A stretch of DNA of 64,000 nt from Robertkochia solimangrovi (lineage in GTDB: Bacteria > Bacteroidota > Bacteroidia > Flavobacteriales > Flavobacteriaceae): positions 434,001-498,000 of the forward strand of contig NZ_QKWN01000002.1 in NCBI RefSeq assembly GCF_007279655.1. The letters run 5' to 3'. The notes beneath the pieces were generated by a model. It had not been told where the DNA came from. It saw nothing but the letters and a program-made list of their open reading frames with translations, and did not search any database. The translations under genes were made by a program, and so were the position numbers. Below, in pieces: positions 58,984 to 64,000 of this stretch. Each line of letters begins with the position of its first letter. Position 1 is the first letter of the stretch.

Positions 58984-61596
58984 TCAATCGAGCTCCATGG
59001 AGATCTGACCATCATTCTCGTCAGGATGATCATCGGTGATATCTTCTTCATCTACAACATCCATTTCCTCCGCAGGTAACGGCTCCTCTTCTTCGTAAGG
59101 CAGTGACGCTAATAGATTTACGATCTTTATTTTCTCTGTGGTCAACTGATTACCCAATGCTTTTATGCCTTTTATAGCGATAAATTCTTCCAGGTTTACC
59201 TCCAAATTCGGTTTCGCCTCTTTTCCTCTGGGTTTAGCAAATTCAATATCAGCAACAGGTCGCCAATCTGTTGAAACGATCTCCAGCTGAGATTTCGGAT
59301 GATCTGTAATGAAGGTCTCCTCCTTATTTTCATTTTCAATCAGGAATCGTTTCACATAATAACGCTCCTTTTCACCATCCCAGTAGATCGCAGATATCGG
59401 TTTTTTAGGATTCCATTTTTCAAGTACCACCATGTGGTCATCAAAGTGGGTTGTCAATTCCGGTAATATCGTCTTTACAGATCCATTTGAATGCACTATA
59501 AGCAAACGGTCATCGCCTTTGAAGGCTCCGAGCAATTCACCCCTACCATCGACATTCAGCCTTCTGACGGTTTCGTCGAACCAGATCTTACGAGGTTTAA
59601 GGGTTGACACCCCTTTTTCCTTCAACTCAATGCGTTTAATAGGATATTTGGTGACGATATTCCCTTTGGAATTCCTGCCTTTGATAAGGATATCTGCAAA
59701 ATCCATATCCCACTTCAGCTTTTTAATGCTTCCTTTCTGGCGAAGTAGAATAGTTACGATCTCCGCCTCACCATTAGGGTTAGCGGTAAAATATTGTACT
59801 ACCGAACCTGCAACTCCGTTAGTCAGATCATACTCCCGATCCCTGGTAGTACTGGAAACAAAGAATCTTTTAACATAGGTCGCACCGGCTTTTCCGTCGC
59901 GGTATATCAGATTATAAATCGTTCGTTTATCCTTTTTCTTGAATACGGCCACATGAATGATATCTTTACCTACAAAAGTCTTGGTATCCACTTTGGTAAT
60001 CATCATCTTCCCCTGACGGGTGAATACGATGATATCATCGATATCACTGCAATCGCAAACATATTCGTCTCTCTTCAACGATGTACCGACAAATCCTTCT
60101 TCACGGTTTACGTAAAGCTTGGTATTTCTGATCACCACCTTTGAAGCTTCAATATCATCAAATACCCGTATTTCTGTTTTTCGTTCCCTACCTTGCCCGT
60201 AGTTCTTCTTTAACTGAGTGAAGTAATTGATAGCAAACTCGATAAGGTGCGCCAAATGATCTTTTACTCTGGCTATTTCACCTTCAAGCGCGTCGATCTT
60301 TTGTTGTGCCTTATCGATATCGAACTTAGAAATTCGTTTGATTCGAATCTCAGTAAGCCTTACGATATCATCTTCGGTAACCGCCCTTTTCAAATGACCG
60401 ATAAAAGGCTTTAGTCCGTTATCTATCGCATTGATAACTCCCTCCCAGGTTTCTTCTTCCTCGATCTCACGATAGATCCTGTTCTCGATAAAAATTCGTT
60501 CCAGGGAAGAGAAATGCCATTGCTCTTCAAGTTCACTTAATTCGATCTCTAACTCCTGACGAAGCAATTCCACCGTATTATCGGTAGACCTTCTCAAAAT
60601 CTCAGAAACCCCTATAAACAAGGGTTTATTATCTTCGATCACACATGCCAGCGGTGAAATAGATGATTCACACGCGGTAAACGCATATAAGGCATCGATC
60701 GTTTTGTCAGGCGATATGCCAGCAGGCAGATGCACCAGGATCTCCACGTCTGCCGCGGTATTATCCTCGATCTTTTTGATCTTTATTTTGCCTTTATCAT
60801 TAGCCTTCAGAATAGAATCGATCAAAGATGACGTATTTGTCCCGAAAGGTATTTCATTGATGACCAGCGTGTTTTTATCCAATTGGGAAATCCTGGCCCT
60901 TACGCGTACTTTTCCACCGCGGTTCCCATCATTATAATTTCCTGCATCCATGATCCCCCCGGTAGGAAAATCAGGGAGTATGGTAAAACGTTTACCTTTC
61001 AGGTGTTTGATGGAAGCATCCAGCAATTCATTAAAATTATGCGGAAGCAGCTTCGTTGAAAGTCCTACCGCAATCCCTTCCGCTCCCTGGGCCAGTAATA
61101 ATGGGAATTTTACCGGTAAATTGATCGGCTCTCTTTTTCGTCCGTCATAACTCAGCTGCCAATCAGTGATCTTAGGACTAAAAATTACTTCCAGTGCAAA
61201 TTTAGAAAGTCGGGCCTCGATATATCGGGAGGCTGCCGCACCGTCACCGGTGAGAATATTCCCCCAGTTCCCCTGAGTATCGATAAGAAGATCTTTTTGC
61301 CCGATCTGTACCATAGCATCTGCTATACTCGCATCACCATGCGGGTGATACTGCATCGTATGACCTACGATATTCGCCACCTTGTTGTATCTTCCGTCAT
61401 CCAGGTCCTTCATCGAATGCATGATCCTGCGCTGTACAGGCTTAAAACCATCTTCAATAGCAGGTACCGCTCTTTCCAGAATTACATAAGAGGCATAATC
61501 GAGAAACCAGTCTTTATACATACCACCCACTCGGGTGATTGTATCTTGCTGGTTATCACCAAGATCTTCGGGCAAATTTTGATTTTCTTCAGACAT
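58984..61596 (-). CDS. parC: DNA topoisomerase IV subunit A
   Basis: This 870-residue type IIA topoisomerase A subunit has the active-site tyrosine Tyr125 in AASRYIEARL. The DNA gate is RAVPAIEDGFKPVQRRIMHSM, with YHPHGDASIADAMV near residue 84. The long coiled coil runs to about residue 490, and a six-bladed C-terminal domain lacks the GyrA box (QRRGGKG). That absence, and the pairing with parE just upstream, marks it as ParC. An acidic tail ends the protein. It decatenates daughter chromosomes. It follows parE by 89 nt on the same strand. Confidence 0.92.
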   Translation of the reverse strand: MSEENQNLPEDLGDNQQDTITRVGGMYKDWFLDYASYVILERAVPAIEDGFKPVQRRIMHSMKDLDDGRYNKVANIVGHTMQYHPHGDASIADAMVQIGQKDLLIDTQGNWGNILTGDGAAASRYIEARLSKFALEVIFSPKITDWQLSYDGRKREPINLPVKFPLLLAQGAEGIAVGLSTKLLPHNFNELLDASIKHLKGKRFTILPDFPTGGIMDAGNYNDGNRGGKVRVRARISQLDKNTLVINEIPFGTNTSSLIDSILKANDKGKIKIKKIEDNTAADVEILVHLPAGISPDKTIDALYAFTACESSISPLACVIEDNKPLFIGVSEILRRSTDNTVELLRQELEIELSELEEQWHFSSLERIFIENRIYREIEEEETWEGVINAIDNGLKPFIGHLKRAVTEDDIVRLTEIRIKRISKFDIDKAQQKIDALEGEIARVKDHLAHLIEFAINYFTQLKKNYGQGRERKTEIRVFDDIEASKVVIRNTKLYVNREEGFVGTSLKRDEYVCDCSDIDDIIVFTRQGKMMITKVDTKTFVGKDIIHVAVFKKKDKRTIYNLIYRDGKAGATYVKRFFVSSTTRDREYDLTNGVAGSVVQYFTANPNGEAEIVTILLRQKGSIKKLKWDMDFADILIKGRNSKGNIVTKYPIKRIELKEKGVSTLKPRKIWFDETVRRLNVDGRGELLGAFKGDDRLLIVHSNGSVKTILPELTTHFDDHMVVLEKWNPKKPISAIYWDGEKERYYVKRFLIENENKEETFITDHPKSQLEIVSTDWRPVADIEFAKPRGKEAKPNLEVNLEEFIAIKGIKALGNQLTTEKIKIVNLLASLPYEEEEPLPAEEMDVVDEEDITDDHPDENDGQISMELD

Positions 61597-61685
61597 TAAA
61601 CCGGATTTAATTAACTGATTTTATATTTTGATGTTTTTCAGATTCTATGTTGATCGGACTGGTTATTCATTGAGAGCAGTACACA

Positions 61686-63545
61686 TTACTCTTTCTCTTC
61701 TACCACATCCAGCTCTACTTTCAGATTCTCGATGATAAACTTCTGCCGGTCCGGCGTGTTTTTTCCCATGTAGAACTCAAGAAGACTTTCAATAGACATG
61801 GCCTTATCCAGCATTACCGGGTCGAGACGAATATCATCTCCGATAAAATGCTTGAACTCATCAGGAGAAATCTCACCAAGCCCTTTAAATCGTGTTATTT
61901 CCGGCTTTCCTTTCAATTTATCGATCGCATTGCGACGTTCTTCTTCACTGTAGCAATAGATCGTTTCTTTCTTATTACGAACACGGAATAACGGGGTTTG
62001 CAAGATATAAAGGTGTCCTTCCTTGATCAATTCAGGAAAAAACTGCAGAAAGAAAGTGATCAACAATAAGCGAATGTGCATACCATCCACATCGGCATCA
62101 GTAGCGATCACGATATTATTATATCTCAGGTCTTCCATCGATTCTTCGATGTTCAACGCAGCCTGAAGCAGATTGAATTCTTCGTTCTCATATACGATCT
62201 TTTTACTCATCCCATAGGAATTGAGTGGCTTACCACGCAAACTGAATACAGCCTGAGTATTTACATCACGGGATTTCGTAATCGAACCCGATGCAGAATC
62301 TCCCTCCGTAATAAACAGTGTACTCTCGAGTCTGCGATCCATTTTCATATCTCCCAGATGAATTCTGCAATCGCGAAGTTTCTTATTATGCAGACTTGCT
62401 TTTTTCGCTCTGTCTCTGGCGAGTTTACGAATTCCTGAAAGTTCCTTCCGTTCTCTTTCAGCCTGAAGGATCTTACGCTGGATCTTCTCTGATACTTCCG
62501 GGTTTTTATGCAGGAAATTATCTAGTTGGGTTCCTACAAAATCATTGACATATGTACGTACGGTCGGCAATTCACCTCCCATCTCCGTGGATCCGAGTTT
62601 GGTTTTGGTCTGACTTTCGAAGACCGGCTCCATAACCTTAATAGATACGGCAGCAATGATAGATTTACGTATATCGGAAGCATCATAGCTCTTATTATAG
62701 AAATCCCTGATCGTTTTTACGACCGCTTCCCTGAAGGCCGCCAGATGCGTACCTCCCTGGGTTGTATTTTGTCCGTTTACAAAGGAATGATATTCTTCAC
62801 TGTACTGAGTTTTACTATGCGTGATCGCCAATTCGATATCATCCCCTTTCAAATGGATGATCGGATATAGCATATCCTCTTTATTAGTGGTATCCTCCAA
62901 CAGATCCTTTAATCCGTTTTCAGAATAGAATTTTTCTCCGTTAAAAACAATGGTAAGCCCAGGATTCAGGTATACATAGTTACGGATCATCCGCTCTATA
63001 TATTCATTCCTGAACTTATAGTGTCTGAAGATACTTTCATCAGGCACGAATGTGACTTTCGTTCCTCGTCTTCTAGAAGTCTCCTCCAGTTCCTCTTCAT
63101 TGACCAACTCCCCTTTCTCAAATTCAGCAGATTTAGATTTCCCGTCTCTGTTGGACTCAACTCTAAAAAAGGCGGAAAGCGCGTTCACCGCTTTGGTACC
63201 AACCCCGTTCAGTCCGACCGATTTCTTAAAGGCTCGGGTATCATATTTACCCCCGGTATTCATCTTGGAAACCACATCGACCACCTTACCCAAAGGTATA
63301 CCTCTACCGTAATCACGAATTATGACCTTTTCACCCTGAATAGAGACATCGATGGTTTTTCCGGCCCCCATAACGAATTCATCGATACAGTTATCAAGTA
63401 CTTCTTTGATAAGAATATAGATACCATCATCGGCAGAAGAACCATCCCCTAACTTTCCGATATACATACCGGGACGCATGCGGATATGCTCCTTCCAGTC
63501 AAGTGAACGAATATTATCTTCGGTATACTGAGTAGTTTGCGACAT
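61686..63545 (-). CDS. parE: DNA topoisomerase IV subunit B
   Basis: The 619-residue protein starts with a GHKL ATPase: [13 protein letters not shown] for Mg2+, [10 protein letters not shown], and [14 protein letters not shown]. The transducer domain follows, then the TOPRIM domain with [11 protein letters not shown] and [13 protein letters not shown]. It opens the DNA gate with ParC to unlink chromosomes. At this length and with this partner it is the ParE rather than GyrB form. A promoter (63610-63639) lies 65 nt upstream. Confidence 0.93.
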   Translation of the reverse strand: MSQTTQYTEDNIRSLDWKEHIRMRPGMYIGKLGDGSSADDGIYILIKEVLDNCIDEFVMGAGKTIDVSIQGEKVIIRDYGRGIPLGKVVDVVSKMNTGGKYDTRAFKKSVGLNGVGTKAVNALSAFFRVESNRDGKSKSAEFEKGELVNEEELEETSRRRGTKVTFVPDESIFRHYKFRNEYIERMIRNYVYLNPGLTIVFNGEKFYSENGLKDLLEDTTNKEDMLYPIIHLKGDDIELAITHSKTQYSEEYHSFVNGQNTTQGGTHLAAFREAVVKTIRDFYNKSYDASDIRKSIIAAVSIKVMEPVFESQTKTKLGSTEMGGELPTVRTYVNDFVGTQLDNFLHKNPEVSEKIQRKILQAERERKELSGIRKLARDRAKKASLHNKKLRDCRIHLGDMKMDRRLESTLFITEGDSASGSITKSRDVNTQAVFSLRGKPLNSYGMSKKIVYENEEFNLLQAALNIEESMEDLRYNNIVIATDADVDGMHIRLLLITFFLQFFPELIKEGHLYILQTPLFRVRNKKETIYCYSEEERRNAIDKLKGKPEITRFKGLGEISPDEFKHFIGDDIRLDPVMLDKAMSIESLLEFYMGKNTPDRQKFIIENLKVELDVVEEKE

Positions 63546-63609
63546 ACTGATTAGAATGGGATTTGATGCTAATATAATGTTTCACGGTCTAAAATGAAAT
63601 ACGTGAACC

Positions 63610-63639
63610 TTAAAGTAATTAACAAGGGAATCCGGTCAA
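63610..63639 (-). promoter_or_regulatory. Promoter of the parE-parC operon
   Basis: On the minus strand TTG, a 19-nt spacer and TACTTTAA, which matches TAnnTTTG except for the last two bases. The parE ATG is 65 nt downstream. Confidence 0.45.
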
Positions 63640-63644
63640 TTGTT

Positions 63645-63713
63645 AAGAACCTGATTATTTGAAAGTTGATTTTTGCAATTTTTGCAAAGCTCACAAACAA
63701 TCAGGTTCAAGGC
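63645..63713. repeat. Large inverted repeat between ychF and parE
   Basis: GAACCTGATT pairs with AATCAGGTTC as a 10-bp stem (with four more pairs in ATTTG/CAAAC), around a loop of about 35 nt. The loop holds a smaller GCAA...TTGC stem. It lies between the ychF stop and the parE promoter and lacks a T-run, so it may be a weak terminator or an RNA-level signal. Confidence 0.55.
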
Positions 63714-63773
63714 CGAATTTTTCGGAATAATGTATGTCGGATACAGGAATTTCTCCTGTAATAAGAAACGCTG

Positions 63774-64000
63774 TTATACGTTGAATCGGAAATGCATAAT
63801 ATCGCCGTCTTTTACTACATACTCTTTTCCTTCCACCCTCATTTTTCCGGCTTCTTTAACCTTGTTTTCACTACCATAGGACACATAGTCATCATATGCG
63901 ATGACCTCCGCCCTGATGAATCCTTTCTCAAAATCGGTGTGTATTACACCTGCTGCCTGCGGAGCACTTGCTCCAACAGGAATGGTCCACGCCCTCACCT
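63774..64000 (-). CDS. ychF: Redox-regulated ATPase YchF, C-terminal part (partial)
   Basis: The window holds the last 75 codons; the gene continues past 64000. The sequence has [36 protein letters not shown] and ends [10 protein letters not shown]. This is the TGS domain end of the YchF/OLA1 family of ATP-binding P-loop proteins, with the very conserved [17 protein letters not shown] core. The frame is open to the edge, and the GTG seen at 63998 is internal. Confidence 0.92.
   Translation of the reverse strand, partial: VRAWTIPVGASAPQAAGVIHTDFEKGFIRAEVIAYDDYVSYGSENKVKEAGKMRVEGKEYVVKDGDIMHFRFNV

Overview
The window reads as chromosomal DNA of a marine-type Flavobacteriaceae bacterium (Bacteroidota). 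The evidence is moderate-to-low GC with ATG starts and weak Shine-Dalgarno signals, many lipoproteins, and promoters of the Bacteroidota type (TTTG, 17-19 bp spacer, TAnnTTTG), for example at 38911-38939 and 33551-33580. Families such as DUF4369/TlpA, DUF5117-type metalloproteases and CarboxypepD_reg-like proteins also fit. No rRNA, tRNA, CRISPR array, prophage or complete insertion sequence was seen. The contig cuts a 2-oxoacid dehydrogenase gene at the left edge and ychF at the right edge.

Layout. 0-5.2 kb: end of a 2-oxoacid dehydrogenase E1 gene, a lipocalin-like/OmpA lipoprotein pair, a dienelactone hydrolase-like lipoprotein, an Aquifex-type aconitase and a nitroreductase. 5.2-10.9 kb (minus): HPF plus a cysteine-less ArsC-like protein, an M19 dipeptidase, a Bcr/CflA-type exporter, and a UspA/unknown/YoaK operon. 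10.9-13.5 kb: an OmpR/EnvZ-type two-component pair divergent from a Spy/CpxP-like periplasmic protein. 13.7-19.7 kb: alcohol dehydrogenase, AraC regulator, PQQ dehydrogenase with a built-in cytochrome c, and a LytS/LytTR pair. 19.9-29.2 kb: envelope proteins (DUF5694-like, Fn3-like lipoprotein, OmpA), a divergent sigma-like protein, a large zinc metalloprotease, a 500-bp gene-less element with terminal inverted repeats, and two secreted proteins of unknown role.

29.3-30.9 kb holds the most unusual locus: two paralogous Hpt-like proteins flanking a receiver domain that has lost its phospho-acceptor aspartate. One Hpt-like copy keeps the histidine and the other does not. A decayed extra copy of the cassette head lies upstream. 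31-44 kb is mostly housekeeping: dicarboxylate/glutamate symporter, aroC, LpxH-like and LpxL-like lipid A enzymes, D-lactate dehydrogenase-like oxidase, TlpA-like thioredoxin, SIMPL protein, rhomboid and glmM. 44-53.3 kb: AcpH, gamma-glutamyltransferase, uvrA, LOG-family protein and PEP carboxylase. 53.6-64 kb: Lrp, an M14 carboxypeptidase divergent from an XRE regulator with four copies of one palindrome between them, TerC, VanZ-RDD, MgtC, topoisomerase IV (parE-parC) and the end of ychF.

The genes work mainly as central metabolism, envelope biogenesis and signalling. The candidates for undescribed biology are the degenerate phosphorelay cassette (29328-30571), the palindrome-controlled XRE/M14 divergon (55330-55625) and the 500-bp inverted-repeat element (26569-27068). 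All functional calls come from reading the sequence; no database search was run.
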